DNA of 41,549 nucleotides from a virus. The stretch lies in IMG/VR virus record IMGVR_UViG_3300024262_000076, positions 1 to 41,549 of that record; one strand, given 5' to 3'. Position numbers and translations under genes: made by a program. Positions 15,862-24,199 of this stretch are shown in pieces. Positions within the stretch are counted from its first letter, which is position 1. Each line of letters starts with the position of its first letter. The notes under the pieces were generated by a model. That model searched no databases. It worked only from the letters and a program-made list of their open reading frames with translations, and had not been told where the DNA came from.

Positions 15862-16053
15862 TTATTTGGGTTTCTCCGCATCAGATGATGCCGTCTCCAG
15901 CGCAACATCTAACTCTATCAGACGATCCAAAACTTCCAGCGCACCGTTGTATGCGTTTAAGTCAGCTTCGGCTTTCTTGAACGCTTCCACCGCTTGCTTT
16001 CTGCCCGTCGTATAGTAGGTATGTTGTGCTATTAGTGTATCCCTCGGTATCAT
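15862..16053 (-). CDS. Small coiled-coil protein between decoration and capsid genes (63 aa)
   Basis: AAGGAGG precedes the ATG at 16053. The protein is one long helix (TGRKQAVEAFKKAEADLNAYNGALEVLDRLIELDVALE). It is not a recognised family. Position suggests a capsid assembly helper or inner-capsid peptide. Confidence 0.62.
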   Translation of the reverse strand: MIPRDTLIAQHTYYTTGRKQAVEAFKKAEADLNAYNGALEVLDRLIELDVALETASSDAEKPK

Positions 16054-16065
16054 TTGTTTCCTCCT

Positions 16066-17049
16066 TTAACTACCACCAACATACAATCGTATCCACTGAA
16101 CGGCACCGCCCACAGTAGCGAATGGTATACCGCCTGTCTTAGCATCGTCCTCCGTGGCATCGGCTACCCATCCAAGGGAACCTGCATTAGCAGCCAGGAA
16201 AATCGCATCAATCGTCTGCGTGGTGTTGAACCGCCAAGCGTGTAAAGCGCCGGGAGCCCCGTTTAGCTGAGCCTGGGCCTGTCCAGCGAAATACATATTA
16301 GCAGCGGCCTGGGCTGCCCCTGTGTAGATGCCGACGTCATGCGGGGTTACTACGTTAGCCCCCAACACAGCGGTATCATCTACGGCTACCCATGAGCCAA
16401 AGCCATAGGTTGCACCAGTGGGGGTGCCTAGAATAGTGCCGTCCACATAGCCGTTCAGTCCTTCAGACTGGCCATCGGTTAGCCGGCCAAAGAACGACCA
16501 TCCCATGCCACCGCTTACTACTGCCCGGTTACACATTGAGCGACGAAGGTCAAAGGACCCTTGGTTGTGAACCTTGACTGCTATGACGCCTTCGCCTGCA
16601 TCCACAACCGAGCCGAGTGCAAACCCAAACGGGACCTGCGTGGCACGGTTGCGCCTCTTGCTGATGCCGCAAGCACCAACGCCTGCTGCGATTGCGCCTG
16701 CGGTAACACTGTCGATGAATAGGGGGTCACCGGCTGCTATTGCGCCTTCGCCAGCTAGCTTGTCCCACAGGTCGTCAGTGTCCGCATAGACTGTCAGGTT
16801 CCATATTCCCTCGGTGTCTATGGCAATTAGGTCAGTATCGGCCGAGGCACTTGCGAACGCTACGCCTACTATGTAGCCGGTTGCAGTCTTTACGACTACG
16901 GGATCGCCCTTATCCACCAACCCATCGGCATGGTAAGGGTGGGACAGTTCACTCTCCACCATAGTGATATGTCTACCTTCATAAGTAGACGAGACTTCCG
17001 TTCCGGCATCCAAAGAGCCGGTGTAAACTCCTGCTGTTACTCCTGGCAT
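16066..17049 (-). CDS. Capsid decoration/cement protein (DUF2190-containing, 327 aa)
   Basis: Residues about 40-165 show the DUF2190 beta-barrel layout: YHADGLVDKGDPVVVKTATGYIVGVAFASASADTDLIAIDTEGIWNL... GDPLFIDSVTAGAI... PFGFALGSV. Such proteins cement the expanded capsid. The C-terminal 150 residues are an extra glycine/alanine-rich beta domain (GATYGFGSWVAVDDTAVLG..., LHAWRFNTTQTIDAIFLAANAG) with no obvious family. Encoded directly before the capsid helper and capsid genes. Confidence 0.72.
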   Translation of the reverse strand: MPGVTAGVYTGSLDAGTEVSSTYEGRHITMVESELSHPYHADGLVDKGDPVVVKTATGYIVGVAFASASADTDLIAIDTEGIWNLTVYADTDDLWDKLAGEGAIAAGDPLFIDSVTAGAIAAGVGACGISKRRNRATQVPFGFALGSVVDAGEGVIAVKVHNQGSFDLRRSMCNRAVVSGGMGWSFFGRLTDGQSEGLNGYVDGTILGTPTGATYGFGSWVAVDDTAVLGANVVTPHDVGIYTGAAQAAANMYFAGQAQAQLNGAPGALHAWRFNTTQTIDAIFLAANAGSLGWVADATEDDAKTGGIPFATVGGAVQWIRLYVGGS

Positions 17050-17081
17050 TTTACTTTACCTCCTAGTTAATACTTTGGTTG

Positions 17082-17480
17082 CTATCGCCCTCTTGCGGCG
17101 GTCTCCGCCTGCTCGTCCGTCAGCCCCATCCCCTTGAACGACTCTTTCAGGGCTTCCCTGTCCTTATCAGGATTCGGAGCCGTGCCCCCCAGGTTCTTGA
17201 CCTTGCCGCTCTCGGCTAATTGAGCGATGTAGTCCCTCTCAGACTGGATCGCCTCCTCTATGCCCTCTGCGGTCTCGGCATCAGTGAACCTCTCCAGTAG
17301 TTTCGCCTTGGCAGCCTCGGGTAGCTCGGCCCCGGCCACAGCCTCCTTGATGGTGGCTTGTGCCTCGGCCTTTGCCTGCGCCTTTTCTGCCTCGACGATC
17401 TTCGCCCGGAGTTCGTCGTTCGCCGTGGTCAGTGTTCCCACCTGATCTTGCAATTCCTTCACTTGCGTTTCCAGTTCCAT
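17082..17480 (-). CDS. Nested in-frame scaffold protein (132 aa)
   Basis: Inside the protease gene the ATG at 17480 has a perfect AGGAGGT ten bases upstream. The product is a coiled coil (MELETQVKELQDQVGTLTTANDELRAK...) ending with KESFKGMGLTDEQAETAARGR. The arrangement copies lambda C/Nu3, where scaffold is made both fused to the protease and alone. Inference from the ribosome site; no experiment. Confidence 0.6.
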   Translation of the reverse strand: MELETQVKELQDQVGTLTTANDELRAKIVEAEKAQAKAEAQATIKEAVAGAELPEAAKAKLLERFTDAETAEGIEEAIQSERDYIAQLAESGKVKNLGGTAPNPDKDREALKESFKGMGLTDEQAETAARGR

Positions 17481-19178
17481 TTTATGAAGTACCTCCTGTT
17501 TTATTTCGGCCCGCACCGCGGCTTCTAACGCCTTTACTAAGTCGGGCCGTCGTTCCCTCAAGGTTCCTATCTCGACCAGGTCTATATCGTGCCTGTCGCT
17601 CTCGTAGAATGTGACGATGCCGCCAGCGCCAGGCTCGGTGACAAAATCAACCGAACGGGCCGCGACCAGCTTCTCGATGACCAGTGTTTCTGTTCCGTCT
17701 ATAGTGGACTTGGAGGCCGATCCCACAGCGTTGATGGATATGCCCATATCTGACAGCATCCCCTTCTGACGCAGTGACGCCAGCTTCGTCATCAACCACG
17801 GCTCAATGATCTCAGCAACACCAGTCACGACACCCTGTTCGTCACACGTTACCTCCGACAATGTGGCCACCCAGTCTTTGATCGACCTCTCGGGCCGGGC
17901 TTTGTCCTCTTCCTCGGTTGGGTGGTCGGCGTACATCTTCTGCCCTTCAAATATGCCGTAGTCCCGTTGTAATACCTCCGCAGGATAGTAGCGGTCCTTA
18001 GTCGCATTGAACCCCGGTCTAATAACCGTGACGGTAGCACGGCCCTTGTCTATTTTGGCCTCCGTCAGAGGGATATAGTTCTGGATGACCTCGCGAGTCT
18101 CCGTCTCTTTCACCCATCGTGGTATATCATCCTCATCCACGTTCAGCTTGCGGTACTCGGTGCGGACCTTGCGCTTGACTACTGCCACTTCGCTCACCGG
18201 GATGATAACCTTCTGCCCCCGGAACCCGCCCGGCGATAGAGCAGCCGCAGCACGCCCTAATTGTGCCTTCGTCACATTCTGGTCGGGGCTCTCCCACAAT
18301 CGGAGCTTCCATGTGCTCGGCTTGTGGGCATCGGCGACGTAAGCATAAGCCTCCGCAGGGTAGCTCTTGCCCTCCTCGGTCTTGGTGGCCGCCTGTTCCC
18401 GTAACCATGCCAACACGGAGGTTGTTTCTGTGACGGCCTTTTTGACTTTGCTAACGTCTACATCCTCAGACGATAGGAGTTCCTGACATAATTCCATGAT
18501 CTTCTTGACCCGGGACGCATCCGAACTGGCGTTTCGCTTGCCCGCCTCTTGGATTAGGTCAGCATAGGCCGTCTGGAGTGCCTCCATCGGCTTGTATACC
18601 GTCTGCCGGGCAACCTTTCGCGGCTCCCCGAATATCGGCCCGTCCTCGCTTATCTCGTATGTTGCTTGATAGGTCTGGCCGTCTACGCTGTAGATAATCT
18701 CCGACTCCCAGACATCCTCGACGGTGATAGTCCCCGGAATAGGCGATGACTGTTGTACCTGGTATTCAGTCACTAGGGCCGCCTGTAATATCCCTCGTTT
18801 CTCCTGGTCGCTCATAACATCCATATTGGCCTCCTTGCTGTCACGCCGTTCGCCGATCTCCTCGGCTCTCATGCGCGTTCCGCACTCGGGGCAGTCCTGG
18901 GTATTGCACTTAACATTCGCTGCTACCTCGGTGATCGCCCCACACTTGGGGCACACACAGGTGTGAGCGCCATGAGGATGCACCGCTTCCTTCGCCACCC
19001 ATCTATCGCCGACCTTGTGGTAGTCTCGCTTGACGGCGGCCCAAGCTATCGCGTGGGCGCGTGGCTCATCCTTGGCTGAGTCGTAGGACGCATTGAAAGC
19101 GCTCTTGTAAATCTCCTGGGCGTGCTTCGGTAGCTTCTGCACCGACGGTGGCAACTGAGTTATCGTGCTATATGGCAT
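17082..19178 (-). CDS. ChaB-domain / zinc-ribbon / prohead protease-scaffold fusion (698 aa)
   Basis: The ATG at 19178 with GAGGAG six bases upstream is preferred to an earlier GTG. Residues 1-60 are a ChaB domain (MPYSTITQLPPSVQKLPKHAQEIYKSAFNASYDSA...HAIAWAAVKRDY). A zinc ribbon follows (CVCPKCG... CNTQDCPECG). The protease core is about residues 360-545, with YADHP supplying a candidate catalytic His and DMGISINAVG a candidate Ser (U35/S14-like prohead proteases). The last 130 residues are a Lys/Glu/Ala-rich coiled coil, the scaffold, which can also be made separately from 17480. It matures the capsid shell and is normally degraded or expelled. Confidence 0.8.
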   Translation of the reverse strand: MPYSTITQLPPSVQKLPKHAQEIYKSAFNASYDSAKDEPRAHAIAWAAVKRDYHKVGDRWVAKEAVHPHGAHTCVCPKCGAITEVAANVKCNTQDCPECGTRMRAEEIGERRDSKEANMDVMSDQEKRGILQAALVTEYQVQQSSPIPGTITVEDVWESEIIYSVDGQTYQATYEISEDGPIFGEPRKVARQTVYKPMEALQTAYADLIQEAGKRNASSDASRVKKIMELCQELLSSEDVDVSKVKKAVTETTSVLAWLREQAATKTEEGKSYPAEAYAYVADAHKPSTWKLRLWESPDQNVTKAQLGRAAAALSPGGFRGQKVIIPVSEVAVVKRKVRTEYRKLNVDEDDIPRWVKETETREVIQNYIPLTEAKIDKGRATVTVIRPGFNATKDRYYPAEVLQRDYGIFEGQKMYADHPTEEEDKARPERSIKDWVATLSEVTCDEQGVVTGVAEIIEPWLMTKLASLRQKGMLSDMGISINAVGSASKSTIDGTETLVIEKLVAARSVDFVTEPGAGGIVTFYESDRHDIDLVEIGTLRERRPDLVKALEAAVRAEIKQEVLHKMELETQVKELQDQVGTLTTANDELRAKIVEAEKAQAKAEAQATIKEAVAGAELPEAAKAKLLERFTDAETAEGIEEAIQSERDYIAQLAESGKVKNLGGTAPNPDKDREALKESFKGMGLTDEQAETAARGR

Positions 19179-19180
19179 AT

Positions 19181-19324
19181 CTATCTCCTCATAACATAAT
19201 ACTTCCACTCATCCGCCCTTGTTTCCCACCATTCTCGCAACGTCCATTGCCCCCCTGGTGCGCGTAGACATAGCAAATCGTAAACTGAGTCAATCACGAA
19301 TTGCCCTAATCTCTTGAGCATCAT
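19181..19324 (-). CDS. Possible small Trp-rich protein (47 aa)
   Basis: An ATG pair at 19324/19321 opens a frame for a basic, Trp-rich peptide (LKRLGQFVIDSVYDLLCL...GGQWTLREWWETRADEWKYYVMRR). The stop lies just before the protease gene start. There is no ribosome site, and the T-run of the terminator abuts the start, so translation would have to be leaderless or inefficient. Listed with low confidence. Confidence 0.35.
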   Translation of the reverse strand: MMLKRLGQFVIDSVYDLLCLRAPGGQWTLREWWETRADEWKYYVMRR

Positions 19325-19360
19325 AACAACAAAAAACCGCAAACTCTCCAGCCTGCGGTT
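19325..19360 (-). terminator. Rho-independent terminator
   Basis: AACCGCA pairs with TGCGGTT across a 12-base loop and is followed by TTTTTT on the minus strand. It lies between the MuF operon end and the protease/capsid genes, and may partially separate packaging and capsid transcripts. Confidence 0.7.
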
Positions 19361-19393
19361 CCTCCGATTGGCAAGGTTGTAGTTTCTAGCTCA

Positions 19394-19534
19394 TCATGCC
19401 TTCACGTCCAGCCTCACCGTCCTCTCAATCGTTATCAATGTCGCTTTTCCATCTCGTATCTGTATTTTAACAGAACCATAATCCAAACGCCAGTCTATCC
19501 GCTCCAACTCCCTCCGGAGTTCCTCTGATAGCAT
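19394..19534 (-). CDS. DUF2292-family small protein (46 aa)
   Basis: The sequence LRRELERIDWRLDYGSVKIQIRDGKATLITIERTVRLD matches the DUF2292 pattern (…YGSVxIxIxxGKVxxIExTEKxRL). This family of tiny proteins is found in Gram-positive and other bacteria and in phages; function is unknown. A TGCTATAAT sequence lies directly upstream and overlaps the ATG, so transcription may start at or near the start codon; otherwise translation depends on readthrough from upstream. Confidence 0.65.
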   Translation of the reverse strand: MLSEELRRELERIDWRLDYGSVKIQIRDGKATLITIERTVRLDVKA

Positions 19535-19551
19535 TATAGCACTATTTGGTA

Positions 19552-19671
19552 TTATGTAGCCTCCCGGCGCTTCTTCTCTTTCGCTTCCTTGGCAGATCTC
19601 TCATATTCAGCCTTCAATTCCTCGTGGTCCTTGTCCACTAGGATATATCCGCCGTCCTTTGTTTCTGGCAT
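19552..19671 (-). CDS. Small charged protein (39 aa)
   Basis: The ATG overlaps the MuF gene stop (TAATG), so translation would be coupled. The product MPETKDGGYILVDKDHEELKAEYERSAKEAKEKK.. is a charged helix. Family unknown. The coupling makes it a likely real gene. Confidence 0.55.
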   Translation of the reverse strand: MPETKDGGYILVDKDHEELKAEYERSAKEAKEKKRREAT

Positions 19672-21023
19672 TAGACTGCTCTCCTCCGATAAGTATAACG
19701 CATTTCCTTGGCTAATGTCTGTATCATCTCGTGAGTGTGCATAATGCTAGTTAGTTTTGCGTCTTTGTTTATCGCATATACCGCATCGTATTTGTCGAAT
19801 AGGCCATTCCTGATAGTGGTAGCCCTGCTTGCCACTTCATCAGCATCCCCCCAGCCCCATTTCCCTGGACGGAGCGTAAAACGGTATTGGGGGCTCACCA
19901 CTTCCATCTGTTCGGGATTTATCTGGCAGGCGAATCTCAAATCATCCGCAGAGAACGAGTTACTGGATGGGTGGTTATGCACAAATGTCTTGATGTTCGC
20001 TTGTTTCATCTGTATGAACTCGTCCGGTGTAAAGGGAATGTGATTAGATTCTCCAGCCTTTGCAAGTATTGTATTACCGTTCTTATCTAAAGCTATACAA
20101 TGCTCTAGGTCGGCCTTTCTGTATTGCGTCTGGAACTCTGATACCTGTGCTTCTACCCCAGGCTTTGCCGTCAACAGCGCTGGCGCAATGGCGCAAGTGC
20201 AGCCTGGGTGTATGTCCCCCTCAGGCGTCATGAATTCCTGATTCACAGGAATCACCCCCTGCGCGGCATTAGCGAGGCAGTCCTCACAGTTGCCGGTAGA
20301 CCCACCGGAGCCTAACACCCATTCCTTACCCTCTATGCCCATATCGACCATAGCATCATGCGACGCCTGGAACAGCGCCTTCCGTGTCTCGGTTCGCGCT
20401 ATCAACTGGCTCCGATAGCGGCTCATGTCGAGAAATGTCTTGCGAAGGTCTCTGGATAGCCCAGGCACGCCCCGCTTGTTCTTGATGCCGTCGCTGACAA
20501 CCTTGGCTAGTCTGCGCTTCGTTTCCTCGTCCATCTGGGTGACGAGCTTCGCCCCTTCCTTCTCTGCCCAATCAACCGCCTGCTGGATCGGTGGCCCTTC
20601 ATAGGCTATCGGGATGCCAGTCATTGTCTTGCCCCATGTCACCATCTCCGCAGAGCCTGAAACATGAATCGCCCCTAGTTGGGAACTGACACGAGAAGTG
20701 ATGCCACTGTTGAAAGTCGCTAATATCGCATCAATCATATCGCTCGTATCACCCCCGATGCTCTCCTTGACATATTGATAGTAGATAGCGTCCAGTCTCT
20801 CCCATGGGAACGCCTGCTCCAAGGCTCGGAAGTATTTAGCCAACTCTCTTTCGAGGCTTCTTGCGAGCCTTTGGTTTTTGGGCGACTCGGGGTTTGCTGG
20901 AATCTCGGCCCTCAGCATCGCCTCGATAAGCATTAGGGTCTCGTATAGCTCTGTCCTCCATTGTGGATCGAGCCTCTCGGCAGGTGCGGCAATAGGCGAC
21001 ACATCCGTGGTCGAGTTCCTCAA
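19671..21023 (-). CDS. MuF/SPP1 gp7-like head morphogenesis protein with C-terminal HNHP (JAMM-like) domain
   Basis: The N-terminal 280 residues follow the MuF family: a helical head, GITSRVSSQLGAI, WAEKEGAKLVTQMDEETKRRLAKVVSDGIKNKRGVPGLSRDLRK.FLDMSRYRSQLIARTETRKALFQASHDAMVDMG and a Cys/His cluster at CEDCLANAAQG...HPGCTCAIAP. A separate C-terminal domain from about residue 300 carries LEHCIALDKNG.. and VHNHPSSNSFSADDL, like JAMM/RadC-type metal sites. MuF proteins lie at the portal and are ejected or needed for assembly; their C-terminal variable domains are often effectors. Start at TTG 21023 is uncertain; a later ATG (20933) is possible. Confidence 0.78.
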   Translation of the reverse strand: MRNSTTDVSPIAAPAERLDPQWRTELYETLMLIEAMLRAEIPANPESPKNQRLARSLERELAKYFRALEQAFPWERLDAIYYQYVKESIGGDTSDMIDAILATFNSGITSRVSSQLGAIHVSGSAEMVTWGKTMTGIPIAYEGPPIQQAVDWAEKEGAKLVTQMDEETKRRLAKVVSDGIKNKRGVPGLSRDLRKTFLDMSRYRSQLIARTETRKALFQASHDAMVDMGIEGKEWVLGSGGSTGNCEDCLANAAQGVIPVNQEFMTPEGDIHPGCTCAIAPALLTAKPGVEAQVSEFQTQYRKADLEHCIALDKNGNTILAKAGESNHIPFTPDEFIQMKQANIKTFVHNHPSSNSFSADDLRFACQINPEQMEVVSPQYRFTLRPGKWGWGDADEVASRATTIRNGLFDKYDAVYAINKDAKLTSIMHTHEMIQTLAKEMRYTYRRRAV

Positions 21024-21054
21024 CGTCTGTACCTCCGCAAATCGGGCATCTCAT
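20836..21054 (-). CDS. Zinc-ribbon protein overlapping MuF gene (72 aa)
   Basis: ATG at 21054 has GGGAGG four bases upstream. The protein starts MRCPICGGTDVEELDHGCVAYCRTC, a compact CxxC...CxxC zinc ribbon, and ends in a highly basic tail (KPRVAQKPKARKKPRKRVG). It overlaps the MuF gene by up to 190 bases in another frame. The ribosome site makes translation likely. The MuF start may in fact be later, reducing the overlap. Confidence 0.6.
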   Translation of the reverse strand: MRCPICGGTDVEELDHGCVAYCRTCREARSTMEDRAIRDPNAYRGDAEGRDSSKPRVAQKPKARKKPRKRVG

Positions 21055-21078
21055 AATACCTCCCTCAATGTAATCGTT

Positions 21079-21363
21079 TCATGAATCAGCAAAATCCCGC
21101 ATTATTTCTCCCGCCGGGCCATCAGCGGTAAGCTCCAGGCAGACGGAATCTGCATCATTGAGCCAAGGATGTCGTCCGGCAGAACTGTTTTCATCTCCTG
21201 CGTTATTATCGGCTATACACCGTGCTTCTAGTTCAGTCTCTGCCCTGACTACAAATCCAAAAGCCTTAGTGAACCACAGCTCCCAAGGATCATTGTCTAC
21301 GGCATTTCCAAACTTTCTGCCGTGTCCATATGGCTCCTTGGGTCGCAGCAAATATAATTCCAT
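21079..21363 (-). CDS. Conserved-type phage protein (94 aa)
   Basis: ATG at 21363 has GGGAGG four bases ahead. The product MELYLLRPKEPYGHGRKF...PWELWFTKAFGFVVRAETELEARCIADNNAGDE..PWL is a small soluble family I recognise as recurrent near portal/MuF genes in phages, without known function. It overlaps the end of the HNH gene in another frame. Confidence 0.6.
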   Translation of the reverse strand: MELYLLRPKEPYGHGRKFGNAVDNDPWELWFTKAFGFVVRAETELEARCIADNNAGDENSSAGRHPWLNDADSVCLELTADGPAGEIMRDFADS

Positions 21364-21593
21364 CGAACCTCCCGCAATCCGTGTTCCCTGGAATGGCACC
21401 GGCCACACAGCCAAGTGATGTTATCTCGGCCATCACCACCTCCCTGCGACCTCTTGATGATATGGTGCTTCATTAGCCCCCGCCAGTCCGGGTGTCTGTG
21501 GCAGTGCTCGCAACATCCGTCTTCTGGTACAGGGATGCGCTCTAATCGTGCCTGTCTAGCCCGTTGGCTCGGCGACATTCTGATGGTTCTCAC
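21297..21593 (-). CDS. HNH endonuclease next to portal (98 aa)
   Basis: GTG start overlaps the portal stop (GTGA). The HNH core is CEHCHRHPDWRGLMKHHIIKRSQGGGDGRDNITWLCGRCHSREHG: metal-binding cysteines, HH, N and the final H are all present. HNH proteins encoded beside terminase and portal in HK97-like phages assist genome cutting during packaging. Confidence 0.82.
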   Translation of the reverse strand: MRTIRMSPSQRARQARLERIPVPEDGCCEHCHRHPDWRGLMKHHIIKRSQGGGDGRDNITWLCGRCHSREHGLREVRWNYICCDPRSHMDTAESLEMP

Positions 21594-22951
21594 AATCCCC
21601 CCGCAATAGCTTCCCTCAAATCCCGCACCGCCTTAAGTATATCACCCCTCTTGCTTTCCGGCATCTCCTCATTCATAGCGTCCAGCACGTCAGCCGTGTT
21701 GTTGATTCCCAGGGCCATCAGCGCCATCTGCTGCACGTCTCTCGAATCCGCCAACCCTGGCATCACCAACGCCAACTTACTGATAGCGTCCGCCACCGCT
21801 ATCGCATCCGTGGGCGTGATCGGCGGGAAGTCCCTGTCTATAACCCACTTGTCGGGGGCTATCCCCGCGTGCTCTAGAATCACCTCGTCGATGTCCTGGT
21901 ATACGTCGCTCCAGACTTTCTGATAACTCTGGAACATCTTCATCATCGGCAATTCCACGGTTTTAGCCGTGGCCAGGCTCCCTACGGACACATCCCCGAA
22001 ATATTGTTCAGATATTCCCACGGCTGAACAGACCTGGAGCTTCAACATCCGCCCGTCCTGATAGGCGTTAGACGCCCCCGTGTCGGTCTTGATCGGCTGA
22101 GTGTCTACCCCCATGTTCTCCACTAGTACCGAGCCAGCGTTGGGGTTGACCTCGTTTAGCTTGCCCTTGATACTGTCAACAGTGGTCTGCCCTCCCTTGA
22201 CCTTGCTACGCCAGGCGAACTTAGCCAGGGCCAGCATTATGGCTATCCTGGAAGCGAGGAACCTCCGGTACTGCTTAATCCAGTCTAGGGCCGGTAGCAA
22301 TAGGGGATTCCCCCTCTGCTCTATCGTGTTGTAAGCGAAATGATACACTAGGGCGTCCTCAGTCTGAGTCACGCTGTGGCCCATAGCATCAACGGCCGGT
22401 TCGCCCTTGATGTTGGATATACTCCGGTAGATTGACACCTTCCCCTGCCCCTGGGCGTTCGCCCACTCCCTCTTGTAGAAACGCACGTCCTCGATGTCGT
22501 CCTCGCCGGTGATGATTTCCGTTATTTGAGCCGGATCGATTCGACGGATTGTCGCGGCTCCGGCCCCCAGGAATATCGCAAAGAATACCTCGCCGTCTAT
22601 CAGGAGCTTGTTGGATGATAGTCGCTGCCCCCGGGCCGACAGTACAGATTGGTTGACCTTGGACCCCCAGAATCCCTCCAGTACCTTACTGACAGCCTCA
22701 TCCTCCGTCTGCCATGTCATGCCGCCCCCGAAGGTGTAGTCGGTCCACAATCGGATTGCCTGCTTGCCCATTGGGTCCTTGGCCGCATAGAGCCGCGACA
22801 GGTAGAGATTCGATAACCGTTCCGTCGATGATATGGTTTGCCCAGTAGTGCTAAAGTTTATCCAGCCGGCGTCTTCTAGGCTGAACGCATCCTCGACAGA
22901 CCGCGTTGCCTCCGTTATGATCTTGTCGACTTCCATAAATTCTATAGTCAT
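21590..22951 (-). CDS. Portal protein (453 aa)
   Basis: The protein follows TerL by an ATGA overlap. It contains the portal signatures GKQAIRLWTDYTFGGG, LLIDGEVFFAIFLGAGAATIRRIDPAQITEI, LVYHFAYNTIEQRGNPLLLPALDWIKQYRRFLASRIAIMLALAKFAWR and SAVGISEQYFGDVSVGSLATAKTVELP. It forms the dodecameric DNA entry ring. The length is usual for SPP1/HK97-type portals without a fused MuF. Confidence 0.88.
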   Translation of the reverse strand: MTIEFMEVDKIITEATRSVEDAFSLEDAGWINFSTTGQTISSTERLSNLYLSRLYAAKDPMGKQAIRLWTDYTFGGGMTWQTEDEAVSKVLEGFWGSKVNQSVLSARGQRLSSNKLLIDGEVFFAIFLGAGAATIRRIDPAQITEIITGEDDIEDVRFYKREWANAQGQGKVSIYRSISNIKGEPAVDAMGHSVTQTEDALVYHFAYNTIEQRGNPLLLPALDWIKQYRRFLASRIAIMLALAKFAWRSKVKGGQTTVDSIKGKLNEVNPNAGSVLVENMGVDTQPIKTDTGASNAYQDGRMLKLQVCSAVGISEQYFGDVSVGSLATAKTVELPMMKMFQSYQKVWSDVYQDIDEVILEHAGIAPDKWVIDRDFPPITPTDAIAVADAISKLALVMPGLADSRDVQQMALMALGINNTADVLDAMNEEMPESKRGDILKAVRDLREAIAGGL

Positions 22952-24195
22952 AAGTCTAAATTCACTCCTGCCATAGCGTCGTAGATTTGTATGGTCTCTT
23001 CCTCTACCGGCTCGAATGCGCCCATAATAGCATATCTCCTGGCGTCCATACCATGAGAGAAATTATGGGTAGTCTTATCTGTCAATTTGCCGTTCCTGTC
23101 AGGTATATATCTGTAGTTCCGTTGCTCTTTAATGCAGTTGGTCGAGTCCTTGGTCCAGAACTGGCGAAAATCCATTACCCGCTTGTGTCCAGTCCGAACA
23201 CTACCCGGCCCCTTGGGTGTTCCCTTGATGTTGAAATGAGGCTTGCCTTCATCCGCCTTGTGGCTATACACTTCTTCTATGGATTTGGGCTCTGCGCTGT
23301 CTGCCCATATCTCATCATGGTTGCGTATAACTCCCAACTCATCTAGCCTATTGCCGATGTCCTGGTTAGTTAATTCCTTTTCATATATCAATTCCTGGCT
23401 GTATAGGTTATCTCCGACAATGACATGCTTAGTTAATGCCGTAGGGTCGCCAGAGAAACCCCAGTCTAGCCCATAGAAGTAATCGCCGTATGGTAACACG
23501 TCCACCTGCCCAAAGAGCGGATACACAAGCCCTGTTACCTTTCCCATCTTCCCAAGCCCATATATGTTCCACCAGTTGGGATCTTTGTCTCTGTTAGATT
23601 CTATATTAGCTACTATTTCAGCGGGAATAACATCTATGGCATCCAAATACGTTGAATGAATATAGGCACTTGTGGTCTCATGTAACCAGCCTTTCACTAT
23701 TTCGTTTCCTGATTCATATTGATGTGCCCAAAACTCACTAACGGGATTCCAGTCCACTATCGTTAGAAGCCGTGTCCTGATGTCTAGACCACGCGCGGTC
23801 TCCCACGATACGTTGTTACCCTCATTTATAAACAGTATGTCCCTTCTCGGTCCTCTAACCTTATCAGCCTCGTCTGCGCCAAAGAACTCTATGACACCAT
23901 TGCCAAAATTATAAGTATGCTCAGACATATTGTATCTGGGGTCATCTTTCGGTGTGCTTCCCAGGATGTTAAAGAAATCCCTAATCGCACCCTTTCGCAG
24001 ATGGGGCAGCGACTCACTCACTATCGATATTAAGAGCTTATGCTTAGTGTGCTGTGCTATTAAGATGAGCAACTGAATAATTGACCAGGTCTTGGAGCTT
24101 GCCGTGCCGCCTTCATTGAGGCATCTACGCTTACCGCCTAACCAGGCCGAATTATTCTGACCGAATATGCGGGTGTATCTCAACTTCCTTTCCAA
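22948..24195 (-). CDS. terL: Terminase large subunit
   Basis: The ATPase has GGTASSKTWS as Walker A (residues about 29-38) and RRDILFINEGNN as Walker B with the catalytic glutamate. The C-terminal nuclease has YGLDWGFSGDPTAL, IWADSAEPKSIEEV and HGMDARRYAIM, giving three acidic residues of the RNase H-like fold. It cuts and translocates DNA into the prohead. 415 residues is normal. Codon use is more A/T-rich than portal, and an HNH gene lies immediately upstream, suggesting exchange in this segment. Confidence 0.9.
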   Translation of the reverse strand: MERKLRYTRIFGQNNSAWLGGKRRCLNEGGTASSKTWSIIQLLILIAQHTKHKLLISIVSESLPHLRKGAIRDFFNILGSTPKDDPRYNMSEHTYNFGNGVIEFFGADEADKVRGPRRDILFINEGNNVSWETARGLDIRTRLLTIVDWNPVSEFWAHQYESGNEIVKGWLHETTSAYIHSTYLDAIDVIPAEIVANIESNRDKDPNWWNIYGLGKMGKVTGLVYPLFGQVDVLPYGDYFYGLDWGFSGDPTALTKHVIVGDNLYSQELIYEKELTNQDIGNRLDELGVIRNHDEIWADSAEPKSIEEVYSHKADEGKPHFNIKGTPKGPGSVRTGHKRVMDFRQFWTKDSTNCIKEQRNYRYIPDRNGKLTDKTTHNFSHGMDARRYAIMGAFEPVEEETIQIYDAMAGVNLDL

Positions 24196-24199
24196 TATC

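Noticed and set aside
20356-20571. Minus-strand 71-codon frame inside the MuF gene
   Set aside because: Alternate-frame shadow of MuF with no ribosome site and no family pattern.
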